A stretch of DNA of 32,946 bases from positions 1-32,946 of the forward strand of contig JADGEQ010000061.1 of the NCBI GenBank assembly GCA_016744295.1, read 5' to 3'. Position 1 is the first letter of the stretch; every line of letters begins with the position of its first letter. Both the position numbers and the translations under genes were made by a program. The DNA comes from Desulfobacteraceae bacterium (GTDB lineage: Bacteria > Desulfobacterota > Desulfobacteria > Desulfobacterales > Desulfobacteraceae). Of this stretch, positions 24,620 to 32,532 are shown piece after piece. The notes beneath the pieces are model-generated. The model ran no database searches. It saw only the letters and a program-made list of their open reading frames with translations, and was not told where the DNA came from.

Positions 24620-25609
24620 ATGCTAGAGGGTGACGCAACATTTTGGCAGTTCCTATTAAATCCATTTGAATTATTTGTAATCCCGTTCAACACCTGGGTT
24701 GATGAGGCGCTGGGTTGGGTTGTGAGCAATTACAGGTGGTTTTTTCAGATCCTCCGGTTACCCATTGATTATGCCCTGGTCTCCATAGAGGATCTACTCC
24801 AGGCGATTCCCCAAGCGGTCATGTTGATAATTGCCTGGCTTATGGGGTGGCAGGTTGCAGACAAAAAGACAACCTGCTTTGTCCTATTTTCCATGGGGCT
24901 GATAGGTCTTCTGGGTGTCTGGCCCCAGGCCATGACCACCATGGCACTTGTGCTTACCTCGGTGTTTTTCTGTGTTATCACCGGAATTCCCATGGGTATT
25001 TTAATTTCCCGCAGTAAAAGAATTGAAAGCGCTTTAAGACCTATTCTTGACGCCATGCAGACAACACCGGCCTTTGTATATCTGATACCGGTTGTAATGC
25101 TTTTTGGTGTGGGGAATGTACCGGGAATTATCGTCACCATCATATTTGCTCTCCCCCCCTTAATTCGCCTTACCGTACTGGGAATCCATCAGGTTCCTTC
25201 TGATGTTGTGGAAGCAGCCTATGCCTTTGGTGCCTCTGAAAAACAGGTGATGCTGAAAATAAAAATCCCCCTGGCACTTAGAACGATTATGACAGGTATC
25301 AATCAAACCCTGATGCTGTCACTTTCAATGGTGGTTGTGGCCTCCATGATTGCAGTGGGCGGTTTGGGTCAGATGGTGTTGCGGGGCATCGGACGCCTGG
25401 ATGTTGGACAGGCCGCAGTGGGAGGGCTTGGCATCGTTTTGATGGCCATTTCGCTAGATCGTCTTACCCAGGCAATGGGCCAGTCCTCAAGGCTCCGTGG
25501 CACCCGGCACTGGTACCAGAAAGGACCGGTGGGTTTGGTGATTAAACAGTTAAATAAAAAAAACCAGAAATCAACGGCTGAAAACTTATCCCTGGCGCCA
25601 AGCAAATAA
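24620..25609 (+). CDS. Quaternary-amine ABC permease, ProW type
   Basis: A 329-residue integral membrane protein of the glycine betaine/proline betaine permease family. It has an N-terminal amphipathic region resembling the start of ProW (FNTWVDEALGWVVSNYRWFF), several transmembrane helices and the family segment ALRPILDAMQTTPAFVYLIPVVMLFGVG. The EAA loop reads PSDVVEAAYAFGASEKQVMLKIKIPLAL. It opens the operon behind a sigma-54 promoter. Its binding protein and ATPase partners are 2.4-3.5 kb downstream, after two enzyme genes, an unusual order for this transporter. The C-terminal tail is Lys/Gln-rich. Confidence 0.9.
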   Translation: MLEGDATFWQFLLNPFELFVIPFNTWVDEALGWVVSNYRWFFQILRLPIDYALVSIEDLLQAIPQAVMLIIAWLMGWQVADKKTTCFVLFSMGLIGLLGVWPQAMTTMALVLTSVFFCVITGIPMGILISRSKRIESALRPILDAMQTTPAFVYLIPVVMLFGVGNVPGIIVTIIFALPPLIRLTVLGIHQVPSDVVEAAYAFGASEKQVMLKIKIPLALRTIMTGINQTLMLSLSMVVVASMIAVGGLGQMVLRGIGRLDVGQAAVGGLGIVLMAISLDRLTQAMGQSSRLRGTRHWYQKGPVGLVIKQLNKKNQKSTAENLSLAPSK

Positions 25610-25669
25610 TACCCATATGGCCAAAAGTTATTCAACAAAACAAGGTGAAACACGGAGAATCAAAAGAAA

Positions 25670-26776
25670 ATGAAGGTAAATGAAATATTTCCTTCCAAAA
25701 TGGTCGCTATTCTTCTGACCGGCCATGGTGGATTCGAGAAACTTGAATACCGGGAAGACGTGCCGACACCGATGCCGGCCAAAGAAGAGGTGCTGATCAA
25801 GGTTGCGGCAGCAGCGGTCAACAACACCGACATCAATACACGGATCGGCTGGTATTCGAAAGGTGTAAACACCGGAACCAATGCCGGCGGAAGTGAGGGT
25901 TTTGTTGAGGCCAATGATGAAGACGGTGGTTGGTCCGGGGGTCTTTCCTTCCCGCGCATCCAGGGTGCCGACGTCTGTGGCCGTATTATTGCGGTTGGCG
26001 ACGAGGTTTCATCTGAACGAATTGGAGAACGGGTCATCGTTCGAAATTTAATGCGGGCCCCCTGTAACTTTCGGCCATTTGAATGCTGGACCTTTGGTTC
26101 GGAGTGTGACGGTGGGTTTGCCCAGTACGTCACCGCACCGTCACAGGAAAGCTACACCGTTAACAGTGAGTTAACAGATGTTGAGTTGTCTTCATTTTCC
26201 TGTGCCTATTCCACGGCGGAAAACATGCTCCATCGTGCCAATGTGAAATCCGGGGAGCATGTCCTGATTACAGGCGCCTCCGGCGGAGTGGGGTCAGCTG
26301 CCGTGCAATTGGCCAAATGCCGGGGCGCAATCGTCACCGCTGTTGCCAGCCCGGAAAAAGCCTCGGCTGTCAGGGACCTTGGTGCCGACCGGGTCATCAA
26401 TCGGAATGATAATCCGGTTGCCGTGATCGGAGCTGACAAAATTGATGTTGTCATTGATTTGGTCGCAGGAAAAGGATGGGCAAGGCTTCTGGATACCCTG
26501 AAACGCGGTGGCCGGTATGCCGTGGCAGGCGCCATTGCCGGTCCCTTGGTCCAACTGGATGTAAGAACCCTGTATTTAAAAGATTTGACATTTTTTGGGT
26601 GCACATTCCAGGAGGATGTCGTATTTAAAAACCTGATCCATTATATTGAACGCGGAGACATCAGACCGATCATTGCAAAGACCTATCCCCTAAAAGATAT
26701 TGCCAAAGCCCAGCAGGATTTTCTTGGGAAAAAAATATTTGGAAAACTTGTTCTCATCCCCCCTAAGGAGCACTAA
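25670..26776 (+). CDS. MDR-family alcohol dehydrogenase/quinone oxidoreductase-like protein
   Basis: A 368-residue medium-chain dehydrogenase. It has the GroES-like catalytic domain (about residues 11-170) and the NAD(P)-binding Rossmann domain with ITGASGGVGSAAVQLA (about 195-210). The IQGADVCGRII segment is typical, but the Cys/His zinc set of classical alcohol dehydrogenases is not evident, so it may be a zinc-independent reductase. It lies 60 nt after the ProW-like gene and 4 nt before hpbD, inside a transporter operon, so a role in breakdown of the imported betaine is likely. The substrate is unknown. Start at 25670 chosen for the upstream ACGGAG; Met11 is an alternative. Confidence 0.85.
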   Translation: MKVNEIFPSKMVAILLTGHGGFEKLEYREDVPTPMPAKEEVLIKVAAAAVNNTDINTRIGWYSKGVNTGTNAGGSEGFVEANDEDGGWSGGLSFPRIQGADVCGRIIAVGDEVSSERIGERVIVRNLMRAPCNFRPFECWTFGSECDGGFAQYVTAPSQESYTVNSELTDVELSSFSCAYSTAENMLHRANVKSGEHVLITGASGGVGSAAVQLAKCRGAIVTAVASPEKASAVRDLGADRVINRNDNPVAVIGADKIDVVIDLVAGKGWARLLDTLKRGGRYAVAGAIAGPLVQLDVRTLYLKDLTFFGCTFQEDVVFKNLIHYIERGDIRPIIAKTYPLKDIAKAQQDFLGKKIFGKLVLIPPKEH

Positions 26777-26780
26777 AACC

Positions 26781-27887
26781 ATGCAGATTTCAGCCATCAA
26801 TGTTTATCAATACGACATGCCCATCCTCGGCAAACCCTATAAAATGTCCAACACGGTTCTGGATCATTTTGATTCCACAATTGTAGAGATAATAACCGAT
26901 AAAAATGTTGTCGGTTATGGTGAAACCTGTCCAGTCGGACCGGTTTATCAACCCCAGCATGCCTTGGGCGCTCGCGCCGCACTGGAAGAAATGGGACCCA
27001 ATCTCATCGGTGCAAACCCCCTCCAGATCCAAAATGTATATCACATCATGGAAGGGTCTCTGAACGGTCATAATTATGCCAAAGCCGCTATTGATATGGC
27101 ACTTTGGGATATTTGCGGCAAATTCTACGGGGCACGGGTATGTGATTTACTGGGGGGGGCTGTTCGTGAAAACATCCCCTCCTACTACTCAATCGGCATT
27201 TGCCCGGTTGATGAGGCCGTGGAAATCGCCAGGGAAAAGCAGGCTGAAGGCTATCCCCGTATTCAATTGAAGGTTGGCGGCAGACCCCTGGAAGAAGACA
27301 TTGCGGTTATCCGCAGGGTTTCTGAAGTTTTAAACCCCGGCATTCGCCTGGCGGCTGACGCCAACCGGGCTTGGACAACACGGGATGCCCTCATGGTCTC
27401 CCTTGCCTGTGAAAAAGTTCAATTTGTAATGGAACAGCCGTGTAATACCTATGATGAAGTTTGTTCCATTCGTAAACAGGTCCACCACCCCATCTATCTT
27501 GACGAAAATACCGAGAACCTGGGCATGGTATTAAAGGCCATCGGAGACGGTACCGCCGATGGATTCGGGTTCAAAACAACCCGCCTTGGGGGTATCAGCG
27601 TCATGCGGACGGTGCGTGATGTGTGCCGGGAGATGAACAAACCCATGAGCTGTGATGATTCATGGGGGGGTGATATTATCGCCGCCGCATGTGTGCATAT
27701 GGGCGCAACCGTCCCCCCCCATCTTTTTGAAGGAGCCTGGTTAGCCGCCCCCTATATTGAAAAAAACTACGATCCTGAAAATGGTATTAATATTGTCAAC
27801 GGACATATCGATGTACCCAAAGGTCCGGGACTTGGTATCACTCCTGATACCTCTATTTGGGGAGCACCTGCCATTGAATTAGGTTAA
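26781..27887 (+). CDS. hpbD: 4-hydroxyproline betaine 2-epimerase / proline betaine racemase
   Basis: A 368-residue enolase-superfamily enzyme (MR/MLE fold). It is very like the characterised HpbD along its full length: YGETCPVGPVYQPQHALGA, GHNYAKAAID, EQPCNT, CDDSWGGDIIAAAC, DPENGINIVNGHID, VPKGPGLGITPD. The two acid/base lysines are Lys164 (QLKVGG) and Lys265 (GFKTTRLGG), at essentially the HpbD positions. Metal ligands are Asp193 (ADANR), Glu219 (MEQP) and Asp241 (YLDEN). HpbD inverts C2 of hydroxyproline betaine and proline betaine by 1,1-proton transfer. Start 26781 follows AAGGAG; the in-frame upstream extension overlaps the previous gene and is rejected. It sits within the quaternary-amine transporter operon, matching its substrate. 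Confidence 0.93.
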   Translation: MQISAINVYQYDMPILGKPYKMSNTVLDHFDSTIVEIITDKNVVGYGETCPVGPVYQPQHALGARAALEEMGPNLIGANPLQIQNVYHIMEGSLNGHNYAKAAIDMALWDICGKFYGARVCDLLGGAVRENIPSYYSIGICPVDEAVEIAREKQAEGYPRIQLKVGGRPLEEDIAVIRRVSEVLNPGIRLAADANRAWTTRDALMVSLACEKVQFVMEQPCNTYDEVCSIRKQVHHPIYLDENTENLGMVLKAIGDGTADGFGFKTTRLGGISVMRTVRDVCREMNKPMSCDDSWGGDIIAAACVHMGATVPPHLFEGAWLAAPYIEKNYDPENGINIVNGHIDVPKGPGLGITPDTSIWGAPAIELG

Positions 27888-27951
27888 ACAAAAAAATACG
27901 GAATACCCGGCATAAAACAAGATGTCCAAAAAAAGGCGGTTGAAACACTTG

Positions 27952-27968
27952 CTTTTTGCAGCAAAAAG
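27952..27968 (+). promoter_or_regulatory. Intergenic hairpin before the binding-protein gene
   Basis: CTTTTTGC-A-GCAAAAAG is a perfect 17-bp palindrome in the 142-nt gap between hpbD and the ProX-like gene. It is flanked by CGGTT and AACCG, which can extend the fold. It may be an RNA processing or stabilising element that lets the binding protein be expressed at a different level from the enzymes upstream. Confidence 0.4.
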
Positions 27969-28029
27969 AGGAACCGGATATTCTGAAAATATGTTACCAA
28001 CCAACAATCATTTTTAAAAAGGAGCAAAA

Positions 28030-29058
28030 ATGGAAAAAAGACAAACACCAAAAGTCATGAAAACACTTGCTATCATGGTTACGGCACTCGTAACCGTCAG
28101 CATGTTAGGTTTGGGCACAGCCTTCGCGGATCTGCCGGGTAAAGGCAAAAAAGTAAAGCCCTGCTATAACGGTATCGGTGAAGAACTATTCCAGCTTCTG
28201 GTTGTGAACAAAGGGTTGGAACAATTAGGGTATAAGGTTAAAACCCCCCTTGAGCTGGATGTTACCTCCATGCATGTGGCCGTAGGCATGGGAGATGCGG
28301 ATTATAATGCCCATTCCTGGAAACCCATGCACAATGCATTCTATGAAAAAGTGGGGGGAAAAGAGAAGGTTACCCACGTTGGAACGCTTGTCGAAGGAGC
28401 AGTCCAGGGCTATCTTATTGATAAAAAAACAGCTGATAAATACAATATCAAAACCATTAATGACCTGACGGATCCCAAAATCGCCAGGCTTTTTGATGCC
28501 AATGGAGATGACAAGGCAGATCTGACAGGCTGCAACCCCGGCTGGGGATGCGAACGGGTTATTGAACACCATTTGGACGCCTATAACTTGGACAAAACCG
28601 TCACCCACAACCAGGGATCTTATTTTGCCCTGATGGCAGATACCATTGCAAAATATAAATCCGGAAAATCTATTTTGTATTATACCTGGTCTCCCCAGTG
28701 GGTGGGCGGCATCCTGGTTCCGGGTGAAGATGTCACCTGGTTGACCGTCTCCCATACAGATCTTCCCAAGGGAGAGGAAGGTGCCAATACCACCATGCCC
28801 GATGGCAGAAACCTTGGATTTTCCGTAAATTCCATACACGTATTGGCAAACAATACATTTCTAAAAAAGAATCCTGCTGCCAAACGATTTTTTGAAGTTG
28901 CTCAAATACCCATCAATGATATTGGCGCACAAAACCTTAAAATGCGAAATGGTGAAAAAAGCATAAAACAGATCGACCGCCATGCAGATCAATGGATTGC
29001 TGCAAACCAGGTGGTTTTTGATCAGTGGATTCAAGAAGCCATTAAAGCTGCCAATTAA
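28030..29058 (+). CDS. proX: Quaternary-amine binding protein, ProX type
   Basis: A 342-residue periplasmic binding protein closely resembling E. coli ProX (DLPGKGKKVKP, QGYLIDKKTADKYNI, DPKIARLFDANGDDKADL, TGCNPGWGCE, VTHNQGSYFALMADTI, YYTWSPQWV). The signal peptide ends at AFA-D34. The aromatic cage that holds the quaternary ammonium group is intact: Trp97, Trp172 and Trp220 correspond to ProX Trp65, Trp140 and Trp188 of the mature protein. The cysteine pair Cys168/Cys174 is also kept. It should therefore bind glycine betaine or proline betaine-like ligands. AAGGAG at 28018-28023. Given hpbD beside it, catabolic uptake is more likely than osmoprotection. Confidence 0.93.
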   Translation: MEKRQTPKVMKTLAIMVTALVTVSMLGLGTAFADLPGKGKKVKPCYNGIGEELFQLLVVNKGLEQLGYKVKTPLELDVTSMHVAVGMGDADYNAHSWKPMHNAFYEKVGGKEKVTHVGTLVEGAVQGYLIDKKTADKYNIKTINDLTDPKIARLFDANGDDKADLTGCNPGWGCERVIEHHLDAYNLDKTVTHNQGSYFALMADTIAKYKSGKSILYYTWSPQWVGGILVPGEDVTWLTVSHTDLPKGEEGANTTMPDGRNLGFSVNSIHVLANNTFLKKNPAAKRFFEVAQIPINDIGAQNLKMRNGEKSIKQIDRHADQWIAANQVVFDQWIQEAIKAAN

Positions 29059-29081
29059 TAGCCAAAGAAAAGAGGGTCGTT

Positions 29082-30197
29082 TTGGAAACTCAAACTATAA
29101 GCAAAGATGAAACATCTTGTGGACCACCTGCCGATCTTGGCGTTCCGCCCATTGAATGCCGGAATTTATGGAAAATATACGGTGATCGCGAGAAGGAAGC
29201 CCTTGAGGCGATGAAAAAGGAAAATCTCAACAAGGAAGAGGTTCTGGCCCGTTTCGGTTGCGGTGTTGGTGTTGTGGATGCCAGCTTTACTGTGAATCAG
29301 GGTGAAATTTTCTGCATCATGGGACTTTCAGGCAGTGGGAAATCCACACTGGTACGCCATGTAAACAGATTGATTGATCCCACGGCCGGCAGTGTGCTGA
29401 TTGAGGGAAAAGACATCAATGCCATGAGTATGGAGCAATTGCGCCAAACCCGGGCAGAAAAGATTGGCATGGTATTTCAAAATATGTCGCTGCTGCCCCA
29501 TAAAAATGTCAGACAGAATGTTGCCTTTGGCTTGGAATTGAGGGGGATTGCCCGGAAGGATCGGAACAAGGTTGCCGAAGAGGCCCTTGAAATAGTTCAT
29601 TTATCAGAATGGGGGGACTGTTATCCGGATGAATTATCCGGCGGCATGCAACAGCGCGTCGGTCTGGCAAGGGCATTGGCTGCAGATCCCAGCATTCTTC
29701 TTATGGATGAACCGTTCAGTGCCCTGGATCCGCTTATTCGACGACAATTACAGGATCAATTTCTTGAATTGTCTGAAAAAATGAACAAAACAACCCTCTT
29801 TATTACCCATGATCTGGACGAAGCGATCCGGATCGGAAACAGAATCGCCATCATGAAAGATGGGGTCCTTGTACAAATCGGTACACCGGAAGAAATCGTG
29901 ACCAAACCGGCAGACGATTATGTGGCGGATTTTGTTGCCGGAATTTCAAGGCTTCACCTGGTCTATGCCCATACGGTGATGTGGAGTCTGGAATATTTTA
30001 AGAAAAGATATCCTGCTGTCTCTCTTGAAAATTGCCCCACGGCCAGTCCGAATGAAGATCTTGATGCCTTGATCGATATCATGGTGGGTACGGATGAAAA
30101 GTACATATCCATCATTGACTGTGGCAAGTGTGTGGGGGTTGTGACCCGGGGCAGCCTGTTAAGGGGAATCCAGGGCAAGGAAATGGACGAGGATTAA
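29082..30197 (+). CDS. proV: Quaternary-amine ABC ATPase, ProV type
   Basis: A 371-residue ATPase of the glycine betaine/proline betaine importer. The N-terminus has the ProV-specific lead IECRNLWKIYGDREKEAL and VVDASFTVNQGEIFCIMG. Walker A is GLSGSGKST (about residues 85-93), the Q-loop MVFQNMSLLPHKNV, the signature LSGGMQQR, Walker B LLMDEPFSALD and the H-loop FITHDLDEAI. The C-terminal part has a short regulatory region of CBS character (IIDCGKCVGVVTRGSLL). The start is TTG, 23 nt after the proX stop and preceded by AAGAGGG. It completes the transporter with the ProW-like permease encoded 3.5 kb upstream. Confidence 0.92.
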   Translation: METQTISKDETSCGPPADLGVPPIECRNLWKIYGDREKEALEAMKKENLNKEEVLARFGCGVGVVDASFTVNQGEIFCIMGLSGSGKSTLVRHVNRLIDPTAGSVLIEGKDINAMSMEQLRQTRAEKIGMVFQNMSLLPHKNVRQNVAFGLELRGIARKDRNKVAEEALEIVHLSEWGDCYPDELSGGMQQRVGLARALAADPSILLMDEPFSALDPLIRRQLQDQFLELSEKMNKTTLFITHDLDEAIRIGNRIAIMKDGVLVQIGTPEEIVTKPADDYVADFVAGISRLHLVYAHTVMWSLEYFKKRYPAVSLENCPTASPNEDLDALIDIMVGTDEKYISIIDCGKCVGVVTRGSLLRGIQGKEMDED

Positions 30198-30210
30198 TCC
30201 AGCCTAAGCA

Positions 30211-30256
30211 AAAGGGGGCAAAACCTATTTTCAATTTTTTGCGTTTTGCCCCCTTT
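30211..30256. terminator. Hairpin after the transporter operon
   Basis: AAAGGGGGCAAAAC (30211-30224) and GTTTTGCCCCCTTT (30243-30256) form a perfect 14-bp stem with an 18-nt T-rich loop, 13 nt after the ProV stop. The right arm ends in TTT but no long T-run follows. It may be a terminator or an attenuator before the pyrroline-5-carboxylate reductase gene. Confidence 0.6.
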
Positions 30257-30321
30257 GCCCTAAAATAGTCTGCACAAGGATAGGCATTGATTATCCCAGG
30301 ACTAATAAAAGGAAAAGAAAT

Positions 30322-31095
30322 ATGCATCTAGGATTTATCGGTACCGGGGTGATAACATCTGCCATCGTAACTGGCCTGTGTACTTCCCAACTCCCGGTTG
30401 AGTCCATCTGGGTTTCACCAAGAAACAAAGAAAAATCAAGAACCCTGGAACAAGAATTTAAACAGGTTAAGGTGGGTGATTCAAACCAAGCGGTTATAGA
30501 TCATTCGGATGTGGTGGTTTTGGGCATCCTTCCACAGCAGATGGGAAAAATTCTCAGTGATCTTAAATTCAGACCTGATCAGACGATTGTCCATCTGCTG
30601 GCAGGCATTAAAATTTCAGAGGTGACAGGTTTAATCGGACCTGTTAAACAGGTAATCAGAGCAGTCCCGCTCCCCTGTGTTGCGATCCACAAAGGCCCCA
30701 TTGCCATGTTTCCTCACAATGAAGATGTCTGCCAATTATTTGAGGCGCTTGGGTCTAATATTGTGGTCGACAATGAACAGCAGCTTGAATCTTTATCCAT
30801 TATTACAGCATTGATGGCACCCTATTATGCCATGCTTGAAACCATAGTGGGATGGGCTGTGAACCAGGGCATCAGTCAAAAGAATGCATCTGATTACACC
30901 GCATCAATGTTTGAAGCGCTTTCACTCATTGCTGAAGAGGCAAAAGAGGGGAATTTAGACATTCTTGTGAAAGAGTCCATGACTCCCGGCGGTCTCAATG
31001 AATTGGCAATGACGACAATTAAACAAAATGGCAAATTTGGAAACCTGATAAAAGCCCTTGAACAGGTTCAACAAAAAGTAGGTGGCGTACTTTGA
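30322..31095 (+). CDS. proC: Pyrroline-5-carboxylate reductase-like protein
   Basis: A 257-residue ProC-family reductase. The Rossmann glycine loop is GFIGTGVI (residues 4-11), followed by the family patterns DVVVLGILPQQM, LLAGIKISEVTGLI and RAVPLPCVA. The C-terminal substrate loop reads ESMTPGGLNE (family SPGGTT). ProC reduces 1-pyrroline-5-carboxylate to proline with NAD(P)H. Hydroxyproline dehydration by a glycyl radical enzyme yields P5C, so this gene fits a hydroxyproline-related pathway. The sequence deviates at the usual MPNTP motif (VPLPC), so a different imine or pyrroline substrate is possible. AAGGAAAAGAA precedes the ATG. Confidence 0.8.
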   Translation: MHLGFIGTGVITSAIVTGLCTSQLPVESIWVSPRNKEKSRTLEQEFKQVKVGDSNQAVIDHSDVVVLGILPQQMGKILSDLKFRPDQTIVHLLAGIKISEVTGLIGPVKQVIRAVPLPCVAIHKGPIAMFPHNEDVCQLFEALGSNIVVDNEQQLESLSIITALMAPYYAMLETIVGWAVNQGISQKNASDYTASMFEALSLIAEEAKEGNLDILVKESMTPGGLNELAMTTIKQNGKFGNLIKALEQVQQKVGGVL

Positions 31096-31132
31096 ATAAA
31101 ACTGATTCAGAAACCTAGGGAGAAACAAAATC

Positions 31133-31228
31133 ATGGGCACGATCATTACATCAAAAAGGGTGCTGGGTCAGGACAATTTTGGCATGAACTTTTTAAAAGG
31201 GGTTCGCGCAAGAACCATTGAAAGTTAA
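31133..31228 (+). CDS. 31-residue conserved small ORF, copy 3
   Basis: An intact ORF of 31 codons with AGGGAG (31117-31122) 10 nt upstream of its ATG. It begins MGTIITSKRVLG, has MNFLKGVR at residues 18-25 and ends RTIES. It matches the ORF at 8-103 in length and in about half of the residues, mostly by different codons. It follows proC by 37 nt. Its TAA is followed by one codon and then the GTG that starts the EamA gene, all in the same frame, so it could act as a leader that couples translation to the exporter. It is too short and hydrophilic to be a membrane protein. Family not recognised. Confidence 0.6.
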   Translation: MGTIITSKRVLGQDNFGMNFLKGVRARTIES

Positions 31229-31231
31229 CCG

Positions 31232-32176
31232 GTGGAAAACTCACTTGGGTCATATCCAACCGCAGGTCATGATAACACCAGGAGTACGCCTGAAAATCGT
31301 TTAGGGTTTGCTTTGGTTCTTGCTTCTGCAATTGTTTGGAGTTTTGGTGGCGCACTTAAACACGTTCTTACTACGGGAGAAAGCTGGACGATTGTCTTCT
31401 GGCGGTCTGTTTGGGCTGCACTGTTTTTATTGACGTTTATGCTTGTCCGAGAAGGGCGACGTGGTACCCTTAATTTATTTGCAAACATGGGATTACCGGG
31501 AATTTGCGTTGCGATTTGTTTTGCGATAGCGTCAACCTGTTTCATTGTTGCATTGGCACACACGACAGTTGCCAATATCCTATTGATACAAGCAGGTGTC
31601 CCATTGATTGCGGCCTTGATTCTTTGGATACTGTTTCGTGAACGGGTGAGGCTCCCAACATGGATTGCCATCGCATTTGTCATTATGGGAATCGCAGTCA
31701 TGGTGTCCGATTCGTTTACCGGTAAGGTATCACCGATGGGAGATACCTTGTCAGTGTTAATCGCCTTTGCTTTTGCCTGTGCAACCGTGATTACCCGTCG
31801 GTATGCACATGTACAAATGGTTCCGGCAGTTTGTCTGGGTACTGTATTGGCGGCTTGTGTGTCTGGCATTTTGCTGAGTACTTTTATGGTGACACTGCCT
31901 GATATGGGAATCCTGTTTGTTTTCGGAGGTTTAAATCTTGGCTTTGGCCTAGCCCTTTTTGCTAGGGGAGCACGCCTCGTTCCTTCAGCCCTTGCCGCAC
32001 TTTTGGGAACGACCGAACCAGTGCTGGGGCCGATATGGATGTGGCTGATTCATGAGGAAATCCCAACAATTCAAACGATGATTGGCGGATTAATTGTTCT
32101 TACGGCGCTGCTCAGCCACTTAAGCTGGGGGATCTATTGTAAAAAATCAACTATTGTTAAGAAAACACCCATCTAG
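31232..32176 (+). CDS. EamA-family (DMT superfamily) transporter
   Basis: A 314-residue membrane protein with about ten predicted helices in two EamA halves. The first half has LGFALVLASAIVWSFGGALKH, FWRSVWAALFLLTFM and ILLIQAGVPLIAALILWILFRE; the second ends GTTEPVLGPIWMWLIHEEIPT, a family hallmark. Such proteins export or import amino acids and related metabolites. The start is GTG directly after the small ORF. No ribosome site is obvious at the correct distance, consistent with re-initiation after that ORF. It may export a pathway by-product such as an amine or amino acid. The exact cargo is unknown. Confidence 0.88.
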   Translation: MENSLGSYPTAGHDNTRSTPENRLGFALVLASAIVWSFGGALKHVLTTGESWTIVFWRSVWAALFLLTFMLVREGRRGTLNLFANMGLPGICVAICFAIASTCFIVALAHTTVANILLIQAGVPLIAALILWILFRERVRLPTWIAIAFVIMGIAVMVSDSFTGKVSPMGDTLSVLIAFAFACATVITRRYAHVQMVPAVCLGTVLAACVSGILLSTFMVTLPDMGILFVFGGLNLGFGLALFARGARLVPSALAALLGTTEPVLGPIWMWLIHEEIPTIQTMIGGLIVLTALLSHLSWGIYCKKSTIVKKTPI

Positions 32177-32253
32177 CAATCTAAATTGCCATGACCCCTT
32201 TTCAGCCACAACCCGGCAGGTGGGGTAAAATTTTTAAATTATATGCTGCTCCT

Positions 32254-32382
32254 GGGAAGGAAGGTTGCAAGGAAACTAGTTGGCATATCAATGACCATAA
32301 AGCTATTGCAAGTCACAATTAACCGACACAGCATGCAATAACATCACAGGGCAAAACCCGAATCGAATCGAAACCATACCAG
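32254..32382. repeat. 125-bp long-range direct repeat, copy B
   Basis: Matches 15351-15475 in the same orientation, about 16.9 kb away, with scattered substitutions and small indels. The central palindrome of copy A is degenerate here (GGAAACTAGTTGGC). The sequence beyond either end does not continue the match. The two copies enclose the sigma-54 activator, the GRE operon, the ProU/hpbD operon, proC and the EamA gene. Confidence 0.75.
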
Positions 32383-32493
32383 AAAGCAATTCTCGAGGAG
32401 TGAATACTTTTAGATACCGGAAAAGGTCTTCTCAGAAAATTAAATATATTTTTTCGTTAAGAAAATAATAGTTTAGATTTTTTTTGTCTTTAA

Positions 32494-32532
32494 TGACGGT
32501 CCCTTTACCCGACACCGTCAGGGTGAAGGGAC
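32494..32532. repeat. Overlapping, mutually exclusive inverted repeats
   Basis: TGACGGT (32494-32500) can pair with ACCGTCA (32514-32520). Alternatively GTCCCTTTACCC (32499-32510) pairs with GGGTGAAGGGAC (32521-32532) over 12 bp with one wobble. The two folds share bases, so only one can form. There is no T-tract after either. This may be an attenuator-like switch, a relic end of a small mobile element, or chance. Confidence 0.45.

Noticed and set aside
26700..26780. N-terminal extension of hpbD starting inside the preceding gene
   Set aside because: The ATG at 26781 has AAGGAG upstream and gives exactly the usual HpbD N-terminus (MQISAINVYQYDMP).
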